64,000 nt of DNA from UBA5336 sp964492485. Its GTDB lineage: Bacteria > Pseudomonadota > Alphaproteobacteria > Caulobacterales > Hyphomonadaceae. The notes beneath the pieces are model-generated. The model was not told the origin of the DNA. It was given only the letters and a program-made list of their open reading frames with translations, and made no database searches. A program made the position numbers and the translations under genes. Shown here piece after piece: positions 29,437 through 36,674 of the stretch. The stretch covers positions 62,001 to 126,000 of the forward strand of contig CAZBKM010000001.1 in NCBI GenBank assembly GCA_964492485.1, given 5' to 3'. How positions within the stretch are numbered: position 1 is the stretch's first letter; the number at the start of each line of letters is the position of its first letter.

Positions 29437-31791
29437 TCAGAAGTTTGCCCGCAGGGTCACGCCGACATAGCGCTCCGACGCCTTGGGCAGGTAGTGGGCC
29501 GTATTCACCCCGCCGGTGCGGACCGGATCGTTCAGGATGAAGTCGGCATAGCTTTCGTCGAACAGGTTCTTCACGAAGACGGTGGCCGTGTAGCGTTCAT
29601 CCTTCGACGTCACGCCGATGCTGGCATCGAAGACGCCATAGCTGTCCTGTACCGTGTTCGGATTCTGGGTGATCGAGAACTGCACCTCATCCTGCCAGCG
29701 ATAGGCACCGACCAGGAAGACGTCGAACGGCGCATTGTCGAGCACCAGGTCGTAACGCCCATTTACATTGACCTTCCAGTCTGGCGCATTGGTCAGGTCG
29801 CCGCCGCCTAGATCCTTGGTGCCGTTCTCGCGGCAATCGGGATCCTGGTCCGTCGGATTGAAACATTGTCCGTTGGGGAATTCGTCGATGCTGGCATCCG
29901 TATAGGCTGCGGAAAGCCCGAGCGTGAATCCGTCCGTTATGAGCGCTGTGAGGTCTGCTTCCACGCCCGAGGTGGAGACCACGCCGGCATTCTCGAGATT
30001 GAAGGTGCCCTCGGCGGCGGAGAAGGTCTGCGCCTGGTAATCCTCATACTCGACGTCGAAGATTGCCGCGTTGAACACGATCCGTCCGTCGGCCAGCACC
30101 GACTTCACGCCGAGTTCGAAGGCGTCGGAGGTTTCCGGGTCCACCTTTCGCGGATCGGATTCATAGGCCACGTCCACCGTTGGCCCCTTGTAACCGCGCG
30201 TGTAGCTGCCATAGACGTTCACATCGTCGCTCACGGCATATTGCAGGGCGATCTTCCCGGTCATGGCACTGTCATCCACCGTGCCGGCACCCTGACGATT
30301 GGGGTTGTCGGCACTGTCCGCCGAACCGTCCGGTGTTGCGGTCGTCTGGACCGAATCGCCCGGGACAAGCGGTTCGAACGGACGCAGGAAGGTGAAGTCC
30401 GTCTCGTCGCTGAGCGCCCTGAGACCGACAATCGCCGTCCAGCGGTCGTTCAGCGCATAATCGAGCTGACCGAACAACGCGTAATTCGTATTGTCGACGG
30501 TGCCGTCGAAGAAGCCTGACTGGGCGCCGGGAATGGCGATACCCGGGGCGATCGGGATCGTGGCCGGGCAGTCCTCGGTGTTGACGTTGATCAGGCAAAG
30601 CCGCCGTTCGAACCGCCGCGTGATGTCCAGGTTCGAGACGAAGGCGCCAACCACATAGTTGAGCGGGCCATCGGTCTGCGACGCAATCCGGACTTCCTGG
30701 CTGATCTGCTCGAGCTGGGTCATACCGTCATTGACGTCGAAACCGACAAGGCCACCCGTCAGCGCATTGGAGTCGCCCTGGCTGGGCGTGCCGTCGATGT
30801 CGATCGTGTTCCCGAAATCCCACTCCCGATAGGCCGTGATCGAGGTCAGCGTGTGATCTCCGAACGACCAGTCCGCCTGGGCCGAGACGCCCCATTGTTC
30901 GGTTTCGTTCACCACGTCGCTGTCGATGTTCGTCCGTCGGTTCTCCTCGCTTGGCTGAACCGGCAGGATGGCACTGGAGAGAAAGGAGTCCTCCAGGGAG
31001 CGATACTGCCAGGCACAGCAGTCGTCCTCGCTCTCGCGATAGTCTGCGATCAGCGTCAGATCGAGCGTGTCCGTCGCGGCGATGTTGAGCTTTCCGCGAA
31101 GCCCGAAGGCCTGGGATCCGTTGAGGTCGCGGTCATCGAAAAAGTTGCTGATATGGCCGCCCACATCCTTGTAATACCCCGTCAGTCTTGCGCCGACGCG
31201 CTCGCCGAGCGGACCCGACACCGTGGCGCGGACCTTGTATTCATCCAGTTCGGCCGCCGTGGCCTCCAGGGTGGCCGTCGGTGTGTCCGAAGCGTCCTGG
31301 GTGATGATCGAGATGACGCCCGCCGAGGCGTTCTTGCCAAACAGCGTCGACTGGGGCCCTCGCAGGATCTCGACCCGTTCGATATCGATCAGGTCGGTAA
31401 AGGCCTGACCCTGACGGGACATCACCACGCCGTCGACCACGAAGGAGACGCTAGGCTCAACCGCCGACGAAAACACGTCCGTCCCGATGCCGCGGATCCG
31501 GACCGAGGAATTGAGCGGGTTCGTAGACTGGGTGTAGGTGACCGACGGGGAGAGCTGCGACAGGTCCGCGACCGCCGTGATCTGGCTGTTGGCAAGATCC
31601 TCGCCCGACAGGGCAGAGACCGACAGCGGAACGTCCTGGATGTTCTGTTCGCGCTTCTGCGAAGTAACGGTCACGATGCCCAGGCGCCGCGCCTCCTCGC
31701 CGGACGCGTCCTGAGCCTGCGCCGTCCCCTGCAGCGCCAGCCCCATCAGGCCAGCCAGCGCCACGCTGGAAAGTAGCTTTTCAGACGTCAT
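29437..31791 (-). CDS. TonB-dependent receptor of the glycan/sulfatase locus
   Basis: A 784-residue outer-membrane receptor. Signal peptide to QGTAQAQ; TonB-box region followed by VTVTSQKREQNIQDVPLSVSA; plug with SSVRIRGIGTD, PSVSFVVDGVVMSRQG and DIERVEILRGPQSTLFGKNASAGVI. The barrel ends YVGVTLRANF. The KREQNIQDVPLSVS signature marks the large Caulobacter/Sphingomonas-type receptor group used for glycans, steroids and other large organics rather than siderophores. The start has a GGAGGA site and two copies of the putative TetR operator lie just upstream, so it is probably induced with the sulfatases to import the sulfated substrate. Confidence 0.92.
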   Translation of the reverse strand: MTSEKLLSSVALAGLMGLALQGTAQAQDASGEEARRLGIVTVTSQKREQNIQDVPLSVSALSGEDLANSQITAVADLSQLSPSVTYTQSTNPLNSSVRIRGIGTDVFSSAVEPSVSFVVDGVVMSRQGQAFTDLIDIERVEILRGPQSTLFGKNASAGVISIITQDASDTPTATLEATAAELDEYKVRATVSGPLGERVGARLTGYYKDVGGHISNFFDDRDLNGSQAFGLRGKLNIAATDTLDLTLIADYRESEDDCCAWQYRSLEDSFLSSAILPVQPSEENRRTNIDSDVVNETEQWGVSAQADWSFGDHTLTSITAYREWDFGNTIDIDGTPSQGDSNALTGGLVGFDVNDGMTQLEQISQEVRIASQTDGPLNYVVGAFVSNLDITRRFERRLCLINVNTEDCPATIPIAPGIAIPGAQSGFFDGTVDNTNYALFGQLDYALNDRWTAIVGLRALSDETDFTFLRPFEPLVPGDSVQTTATPDGSADSADNPNRQGAGTVDDSAMTGKIALQYAVSDDVNVYGSYTRGYKGPTVDVAYESDPRKVDPETSDAFELGVKSVLADGRIVFNAAIFDVEYEDYQAQTFSAAEGTFNLENAGVVSTSGVEADLTALITDGFTLGLSAAYTDASIDEFPNGQCFNPTDQDPDCRENGTKDLGGGDLTNAPDWKVNVNGRYDLVLDNAPFDVFLVGAYRWQDEVQFSITQNPNTVQDSYGVFDASIGVTSKDERYTATVFVKNLFDESYADFILNDPVRTGGVNTAHYLPKASERYVGVTLRANF

Positions 31792-31832
31792 GTTTTCCTC
31801 CCGGATGCCGACGATCTGGCATGTCGTCGTTC

Positions 31833-31849
31833 GTTATCCAGCTGGATAC
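31833..31849 (-). promoter_or_regulatory. Putative TetR operator 1 before the TonB receptor
   Basis: GTTATCCAGCTGGATAC contains a perfect 14-base palindrome (TATCCAGCTGGATA, 31835-31848). It lies 42 bases upstream of the TonB receptor start and shares TTATCC/GGATA half-sites with palindromes in front of tetR and of the GPH transporter. Confidence 0.65.
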
Positions 31850-31876
31850 TGAACCAGGCCGCGCGCCTGTCAATTC

Positions 31877-31893
31877 ATTATCCGACCGGAGAA
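31877..31893 (-). promoter_or_regulatory. Putative TetR operator 2 before the TonB receptor
   Basis: ATTATCCGACCGGAGAA is an imperfect copy of the same operator (TTATCC-4-GGAgAA). It is 28 bases further upstream than operator 1, close to three helical turns centre to centre or a little more, which could allow cooperative binding. Confidence 0.5.
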
Positions 31894-31905
31894 GGAAAAT
31901 CCCTC

Positions 31906-33222
31906 CTACTCCGGCGAAAACTGTGGCCGTTCAGGCACACCCAGCTCGGCTTGCGCCGCCTCGATCCTCGCCAGAAGGTCACGGACGCGCTCAGGCTCGC
32001 GGGAGGAGAGGCTGTAGGTCTCGCCCGGATCCCGGCTGAGGTCGAACAGCAGGGGATAGCCGAACTGGGTCAATGGCACCGAATAGGTCTTGTAGTAGCT
32101 TTCCACGACCAGACGCCACTTGCCGGCGCGGATTGCTGCAATCTGGTCTTCATTGAAGAAGAGGATCTCGCTGTGCGGACTTTCCGCGCCGTCGCGTAGG
32201 ACGGGCCAGATGTCGGCACCGTCGATGCCCTGTTCCGGCAGCGGGGCGCCAACCAGCCGCGCCAGCGTTGGCAGAAGGTCGAGCCCTGTGACAGGTGTGT
32301 CGCGCGCGACCCCCGCAGGCAACACACCTGGCCACCATGCGATGAACGGGACGCGATAGGCGCCTTCCCAACTCCCACCCTTGCGGTCCCGCGACGCGCC
32401 GGATGCGCCTTCGAACCAGGGTCCGTTGTCGGATGTGAAGACGATCAGCGTGTTGTCTGCCTTGCCGGCGCGCTCCAGGCTCTCGCGCAGTGCCCCCATG
32501 CTCCAGTCCAGCGCCTCGACGGTGTCGCCATAGAGCCCGGCCTCCGATTGGCCGCGGAACCGGTCGGATGCGAAAAGCGGGATGTGCGGGAAGGTGTGCG
32601 CCACGTAGAGGAAGAATGGGCGCGGATCGTTGGCCTCGATTACGGCCTGGGCCCGCTCTGTATAGCGTTCCGTCAGCGTGGCCTGATTTGCGGGCGACTC
32701 GATTTCGTCGCGGCCATCATACAGCGGGAAGGGCTGCATGTCGTTGGAGTAGGGCACGCCGTAGAAGCTGTCGAACCCATGGGCCGTTGGCCAATGCGCA
32801 TCGGTGTGGCCGAGGTGCCATTTTCCGACCATGGCCGTGCGGTAGCCCTGCGCCCGGAGCATCTCCGCCAGGGTCGTCTCCGATTGCGGCAGACCATGGG
32901 TGCTGTCTGGAAAGATGACCCCGGTGGCGAGGCCCATGCGGATCGGCTGGCGTCCGGTCAGGAAGCCCGCACGCGAGGGTGTGCAGACATTGGCTGGCGC
33001 GTAGAAGCTCGTCAGCCTGACCCCCTCGCTTGCCAGCCGGTCGACATGCGGCGTGTCGATGAGGGTCGACCCGTTCGCGCCGATATCGCCATAACCCAGA
33101 TCGTCGGTCAGCACGAAGATGATGTTGGGCGGCGGCGGGGCGGTGTCGGCGACCTCTGCCGCTGCCGATCCTGCGAAACACAGGCACGAGAACAGCACGA
33201 TGAGGCATTTCGGCAGGGTCAT
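31906..33222 (-). CDS. Arylsulfatase-type sulfatase, exported
   Basis: The ATG at 33222 follows GGGAG by 9 bases and gives 438 residues with a signal peptide (CLCFAGSAAA). The fold opens NIIFVLTDDLGYGDIGANG with the metal-binding Asp pair. The maturation motif is C-T-P-S-R in APANVCTPSRAGFLTGRQ, and GKWHLGH and VFTSDNGPWFEGASG supply further active-site residues. It is closest in appearance to arylsulfatase A/N-acetylgalactosamine-6-sulfatase-like enzymes. It needs a formylglycine-generating enzyme or anaerobic maturase, neither of which is in this window. It starts 20 bases after tetR and is likely co-transcribed with it. Confidence 0.92.
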   Translation of the reverse strand: MTLPKCLIVLFSCLCFAGSAAAEVADTAPPPPNIIFVLTDDLGYGDIGANGSTLIDTPHVDRLASEGVRLTSFYAPANVCTPSRAGFLTGRQPIRMGLATGVIFPDSTHGLPQSETTLAEMLRAQGYRTAMVGKWHLGHTDAHWPTAHGFDSFYGVPYSNDMQPFPLYDGRDEIESPANQATLTERYTERAQAVIEANDPRPFFLYVAHTFPHIPLFASDRFRGQSEAGLYGDTVEALDWSMGALRESLERAGKADNTLIVFTSDNGPWFEGASGASRDRKGGSWEGAYRVPFIAWWPGVLPAGVARDTPVTGLDLLPTLARLVGAPLPEQGIDGADIWPVLRDGAESPHSEILFFNEDQIAAIRAGKWRLVVESYYKTYSVPLTQFGYPLLFDLSRDPGETYSLSSREPERVRDLLARIEAAQAELGVPERPQFSPE

Positions 33223-33241
33223 GGTCGCGAGGCTCCCTTCG

Positions 33242-33952
33242 TCATGAGGCGTCTGGCTCGACGCGGTGGTTGAAGAAGAGATCGATGATGGCCTCGGCAT
33301 GCGCGTCGATCTCGTTCGGATCGGTCATGTCGATGCCGTAGACCTGCTTCACTTCCGGGCCGAGCATGAAGATGCTCTGGGCGGCCGCCACGAGGATGTA
33401 GGTCATGGAGTGAACGGGCACCCGGGGATAGATCCCGGTGCGCATGTGACGTTCCGTCAGAGACGCGTAACGGTCGTGGTCGGGTTTGATATGAGTGGCG
33501 GCCGCCCAGCTCAGCCGGTCGGACTCCCGCAGGCTCTCCTGCACCATGATGCGGGCGTGCTCGGGATGGCGGGCGCAATAGCGGACATACCGCCGGATCC
33601 ACGCCTTGAGTTGCTCGAAGGGCGTCAGCTCGTCCTCGCCGTCCGGCGGCTGCATCTCGTCGTGCAGGCGCTCGAACAGGAAGTCCACGGCCGCGCGCCA
33701 GAGCCGGTCCTTGTCCTCGAAATGATACTTGATGAGCCCGTGATTGACGCCTGCTGCAGCGGCGATGTCACGAACGCTTGCCCCGTCGAAGCCCCTGGCC
33801 GCGAAGGCGTCGAGGGCGCATTGCAGGATGCGGGCGCGAGTCTCGGCTTTCTGACGCGCCCGTGGGCCGGGTTCTGGCGCCGCGGCCTCGGGTTTGGCGG
33901 CGGATACCGGGTCGTGGACCGGGCGCGCTGACCGGGTCTGGTCATCGGTCAT
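33242..33952 (-). CDS. TetR/AcrR-family transcriptional regulator of the sulfatase locus
   Basis: The start is ATG 33952 (or the adjacent ATG 33955) after GAGGAG. A Pro/Ala-rich N-terminal ~25 residues precede the TetR DNA-binding domain (ARILQCALDAFAARGFDGASV, RDIAAAAGVNHGLIKYHFEDKDRLW). The C-terminal ligand-binding part resembles TetR_C-type domains (YVRYCARHPEHARIMVQESL). A perfect palindrome sits immediately upstream of its own ribosome binding site, indicating autoregulation. Related palindromes before the TonB receptor and the GPH symporter suggest it is the local repressor, released by a breakdown product. Confidence 0.9.
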   Translation of the reverse strand: MTDDQTRSARPVHDPVSAAKPEAAAPEPGPRARQKAETRARILQCALDAFAARGFDGASVRDIAAAAGVNHGLIKYHFEDKDRLWRAAVDFLFERLHDEMQPPDGEDELTPFEQLKAWIRRYVRYCARHPEHARIMVQESLRESDRLSWAAATHIKPDHDRYASLTERHMRTGIYPRVPVHSMTYILVAAAQSIFMLGPEVKQVYGIDMTDPNEIDAHAEAIIDLFFNHRVEPDAS

Positions 33953-33963
33953 CATCGTCTCCT

Positions 33964-33984
33964 CATTATCCGAACTGGATAATG
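33964..33984 (-). promoter_or_regulatory. Palindromic operator in the tetR promoter
   Basis: Arms CATTATCC (33964-33971) and GGATAATG (33977-33984) are perfect inverted repeats separated by GAACT. The site abuts the tetR ribosome binding site. The spacer is 5 bases here and 4 in the related sites, so either the protein tolerates this or the half-sites overlap differently. Confidence 0.65.
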
Positions 33985-34008
33985 CAAACGCGATCCGGCG
34001 GGTGCTGG

Positions 34009-35379
34009 TCAAGCCGTAACCTTTCGACGTGCCCGATGATCGATGGCGCGCACGAGTCGCGCATGGAGCGTACGGTCGATCGGGTAGAAACTGATCAGGA
34101 TCGCCGATGCCAGCCCGCACGACAGCGGGATCAGGATCGATATGATGCGCAGGCCGTCCAGGGTCGCACCGGTCTGGACCTGATTGGCCACATAGCCCAC
34201 CGCTTCAAGGGCGAAGCCGAGAATTCCGATCCCCAGTCCCGAGGCGGCCTTGAGTGCCAGTTGATTGAGCCCGAAGACCAGGCCCTCGTCGCGGATCCCG
34301 GCCCGCCATTCCCCATACTCGACGGTGTCGGGCAGCATGGACCAGAAGGTCACCACGAAAGCGGCATTGCCGAAGCCCATGAGCGCCAACAGTCCGAAGA
34401 AGACCGGTGCGCTCTCCGGCGGCACCAGAAACAGCGTCGCCTGCATGGACAGGGATATCGCGGCTCCGCCGAGCCAACAGCTTCGCTTCGACAGGAACCG
34501 GGCCAGGGTCATCCAGACGGGCACCGACAGCGACAGCGACGCGGTGAGCGCGATCAGGGCGGTCGTGATGTCGACCTCCAGACCGGCCACATACTTCACA
34601 TAGTAGATCAGCGCCTTGCCGAAGATGGCGCTGCCCGTGGCACCGAGCACGATAGCTGCGATCAGGATCAGGAGCGCCCGGTTGCGGGCAAGGGCCCGAC
34701 CCATCTGGGCAAGCGAGACATGCGTCGGGCGCGACAGGTCCAGACGCTCCCGCGTGGCGCCAAAGGTCAGCCAGAAGATCAGCAGGGCAAGCCCGGCATA
34801 AAGGACCGACACCCAGAAGAAGCCCACCGCCAGGTCTCCGCCGCCGAAGCGCAGGGCAAGCGGCAGGGTGAGGAACACCGTGAACAGCCCGCCCAAGGTG
34901 GCGAAGATCATCCTGACTCCGGCCAGGGCACCGCGTTCGCTGCTGTCGCGGGTCATCTTGGCCGAAAGCGCGGAATAGGGGATCGACACGACCGTGTAGC
35001 AGGTCCGGAAGATGAGATGGGAGACGGCGGCCGCCGCGATCACGGCCCCGGAAAACAGAAGCGGTGCGGCAAACATCAGCACGAAACTGGCCGCGAGCAC
35101 CGGGGCGCCGAACAGAAGGTAGGGTCGGTAGCTGCCCATCCGACTGCGCGTTCGACTGGCGAGAAGACCCATGACCGGATCCGTGACGGCGTCCCAGATC
35201 AGCGGCAGCGCAAAGATCAGTCCGGCGATTGCGGGCCGGATCTCGAGAACGTCGGTATAGTAGTAAAGAAGGAACAGGTTGAGCCCGCTATAGAACAGGT
35301 TCAGGCCGAAATCGCCGACGCCGAACCCGATCCTGGCAGGCACACTCAACCGGTCCGGATGCCCCGCCGGTAACGCCAC
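34009..35379 (-). CDS. GPH-family (MelB-like) glycoside:cation symporter
   Basis: A 456-residue, 12-helix major-facilitator protein starting at a GTG 6-7 bases after GGAGG. The family signature is clear: GFGVGDFGLNLFYSGLNLFLLYYYTDV, then IWDAVTDPVMGLLASRTRSRMGSYRPYLLFGAP with the cation-binding Asp pair, and later IFATLGGLFTVF. GPH carriers bring glycosides, pentosides or hexuronides across the inner membrane with Na+ or H+. As the first gene of the minus-strand sulfatase locus, with the operator palindrome 18 bases upstream of its start, it probably imports the desulfated sugar for the cytoplasmic GH3 enzyme. Confidence 0.92.
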   Translation of the reverse strand: MALPAGHPDRLSVPARIGFGVGDFGLNLFYSGLNLFLLYYYTDVLEIRPAIAGLIFALPLIWDAVTDPVMGLLASRTRSRMGSYRPYLLFGAPVLAASFVLMFAAPLLFSGAVIAAAAVSHLIFRTCYTVVSIPYSALSAKMTRDSSERGALAGVRMIFATLGGLFTVFLTLPLALRFGGGDLAVGFFWVSVLYAGLALLIFWLTFGATRERLDLSRPTHVSLAQMGRALARNRALLILIAAIVLGATGSAIFGKALIYYVKYVAGLEVDITTALIALTASLSLSVPVWMTLARFLSKRSCWLGGAAISLSMQATLFLVPPESAPVFFGLLALMGFGNAAFVVTFWSMLPDTVEYGEWRAGIRDEGLVFGLNQLALKAASGLGIGILGFALEAVGYVANQVQTGATLDGLRIISILIPLSCGLASAILISFYPIDRTLHARLVRAIDHRARRKVTA

Positions 35380-35397
35380 CCTGTTCCTCCCGTATCT

Positions 35398-35419
35398 TTG
35401 TTATCCGATCGGACAACAA
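35398..35419 (-). promoter_or_regulatory. Palindromic operator before the GPH symporter
   Basis: TTGTTATCC (35398-35406) and GGACAACAA (35411-35419) flank GATC; the whole is palindromic apart from one mismatched pair. It shares the TTATCC-4-GGA core with the sites before the TonB receptor, linking the first gene of the locus to the same regulator. Confidence 0.65.
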
Positions 35420-35478
35420 AATGAGGAGGGGGTCAATGCCTCGCCTGTCCGGAGTATCGCCCCGGCGTTGGCCCCGAA

Positions 35479-35523
35479 GCATTTTCGAGCGAAGTGACAC
35501 GCGGTTCGCGTCAAGAAAATGCG
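35479..35523. repeat. Dispersed palindromic repeat, family 1, copy 1
   Basis: A 45-base unit beginning GCATTTTCGAGCGAAGTGAC and ending GTCAAGAAAATGCG. Ends are inverted repeats (GCATTTTC/GAAAATGC) and the interior holds CGAAGTGACACGCGGTTCG, so it can fold into a hairpin. It lies in a 228-base gap upstream of the GPH symporter. I recall similar GCATTTTC...GAAAATGC units as common intergenic repeats in Alphaproteobacteria. Confidence 0.8.
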
Positions 35524-35540
35524 TAGAAACAGAAACGGAA

Positions 35541-35585
35541 GCATTTTCAAGCGAAGTGACACGCGGTTCGCGTCAGGAAAATGCG
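35541..35585. repeat. Dispersed palindromic repeat, family 1, copy 2
   Basis: Same unit as 35479-35523 with two visible substitutions, in direct orientation 17 bases downstream. A tandem pair of REP-like units is the usual form of short interspersed elements spread by a REP-associated transposase acting in trans; no such transposase is in the window. Confidence 0.8.
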
Positions 35586-35647
35586 CCGGGGTCTGGCTTC
35601 AGCGAACCCGCGCTAAATCTGATGGGTTTGGCAATGTGCATACCGGC

Positions 35648-36142
35648 TCAATGGCACCGCTTCAGCGCGCGACCGATCAGGATCCGGTTGACGGGCCACG
35701 CCGCCACGAAGCCGGCAGGGAGCGCGGCGAGCATGCCGATCCAGAAGATCGGCTCGAAGACCGAGTCGGCCGCGACACCGCCCACGAAATAGTCGGTTGC
35801 GTTCATGGCGATCTCCATGACGGTGATGGAGACCACCTCGCCGAGCCAGATGGCGGCGAACGCCGCGCGAAAGCCAAGTCCCTCCCGGCGCATCAGCGGA
35901 AAGACGGCCAGGCTCATCCCCGTAATGAAGGCCAGTGCCGTGGCGAGTCCCATGGTCGCCCACACACCGATGCCAAGCGACACCCCGATCATGAGGCCGG
36001 CGACCTCACCGATCGAGCAGCCGACAAGGCAGTGCAGCGTCGCCTGGGTGACGGGATCGAATCGACCGGTGATCCCGCCATGGCCTCCATGATGGCCATG
36101 GTCATGCGCGTCTGAAGTCGGTGGCGTGGTATCGGGGCTCAT
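35648..36142 (-). CDS. DUF4396-family membrane protein
   Basis: The 164-residue protein has a His-rich N-terminus (HDHGHHGGHGG) followed by four predicted membrane helices. HCLVGCSIGEVAGLMIG, AAIWLGEVVSITVMEIAMN and PVNRILIGRALKRCH are the stretches by which I assign DUF4396. The conserved Cys and Glu in the first helix and the His cluster suggest metal binding, but the function is unknown. Start ATG 36142 follows GGGAGGG. It precedes the 3'-end repeats and may be co-transcribed with the small gene upstream (36229-36396). Confidence 0.8.
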   Translation of the reverse strand: MSPDTTPPTSDAHDHGHHGGHGGITGRFDPVTQATLHCLVGCSIGEVAGLMIGVSLGIGVWATMGLATALAFITGMSLAVFPLMRREGLGFRAAFAAIWLGEVVSITVMEIAMNATDYFVGGVAADSVFEPIFWIGMLAALPAGFVAAWPVNRILIGRALKRCH

Positions 36143-36228
36143 GCGACGTCCCTCCCTGCGAGGAGGTGAGACCCCGGAGCGCCACCTTCAAGGCCAGCGG
36201 GACATCAGATGCCTGGTGGCGAACCGCT

Positions 36229-36396
36229 TCATCCGCCGGTCCGCAGCGCCAGCCAGAGGGGAATCCAGATCAGGGTCAGCGTGGTCAGCCCCTTGACCGA
36301 CTGGTAGGCGATCCAGGCCCAGAAGAGCTCCTTCTTGCGGGCGTTCAGCGTCTGAATCGCGCGGCGCGGGGAGAAGTTGCGCAGGCGGGCGAGCAT
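36229..36396 (-). CDS. Small hypothetical protein, 55 residues, one or two membrane helices
   Basis: An ATG at 36396 opens a frame MLARLRNFSPRRAIQTLNARK...LWLALRTGG ending at TGA 36229. It has a basic amphipathic N-terminus, then ELFWAWIAYQSVKGLTTLTL and IWIPLWLAL, which look membrane-embedded. I recall a family of similarly short proteins with a K/R-E-L-x-W-x-W-I-A-Y-Q-x-x-K-G core in Alphaproteobacteria, without known function. An AGGAG lies 12 bases upstream, slightly far. It ends 86 bases before the DUF4396 gene, in the same direction. Confidence 0.65.
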   Translation of the reverse strand: MLARLRNFSPRRAIQTLNARKKELFWAWIAYQSVKGLTTLTLIWIPLWLALRTGG

Positions 36397-36431
36397 ACCG
36401 GGTTCAAACTCCTGTACCTGGCGCCATTATA

Positions 36432-36528
36432 GTATCTTCAAGCGAAGAGGGCGCCGGTTCGCGTCAAGAAAATGCTCAAAAACAGGAACATAGCGCATTT
36501 TCACTGACTCCGATTGACTTGAAGATAC
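36432..36528. repeat. Nested inverted-repeat element (mosaic of both repeat families)
   Basis: Outer arms GTATCTTCAAG (36432-36442) and CTTGAAGATAC (36518-36528) are perfect complements. Inside them, GAAAATGC (36468-36475) and GCATTTTC (36495-36502) form a second stem. The left half (36435-36475) matches the family 1 unit at 35479 (AGCGAAG...GGTTCGCGTCAAGAAAATGC). The outer arms resemble the GCATCTTC arms of family 2. It behaves like a ~97-base MITE or a composite REP in the gap between SulP and the small membrane gene. Confidence 0.7.
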
Positions 36529-36674
36529 GCCAGGGCCGTGCGCCGTATCGTGTTCGTAGCGCCGACAGCAGGCCTAAACCGCTTCCTGGCGGAGCGAAAG
36601 CCTGAGCACGGCGCGGCGCACCGACGCTGGCGGTGAACCTGTCACCGACCGTGTTCGCCGCCAGCGGAGGGGCA

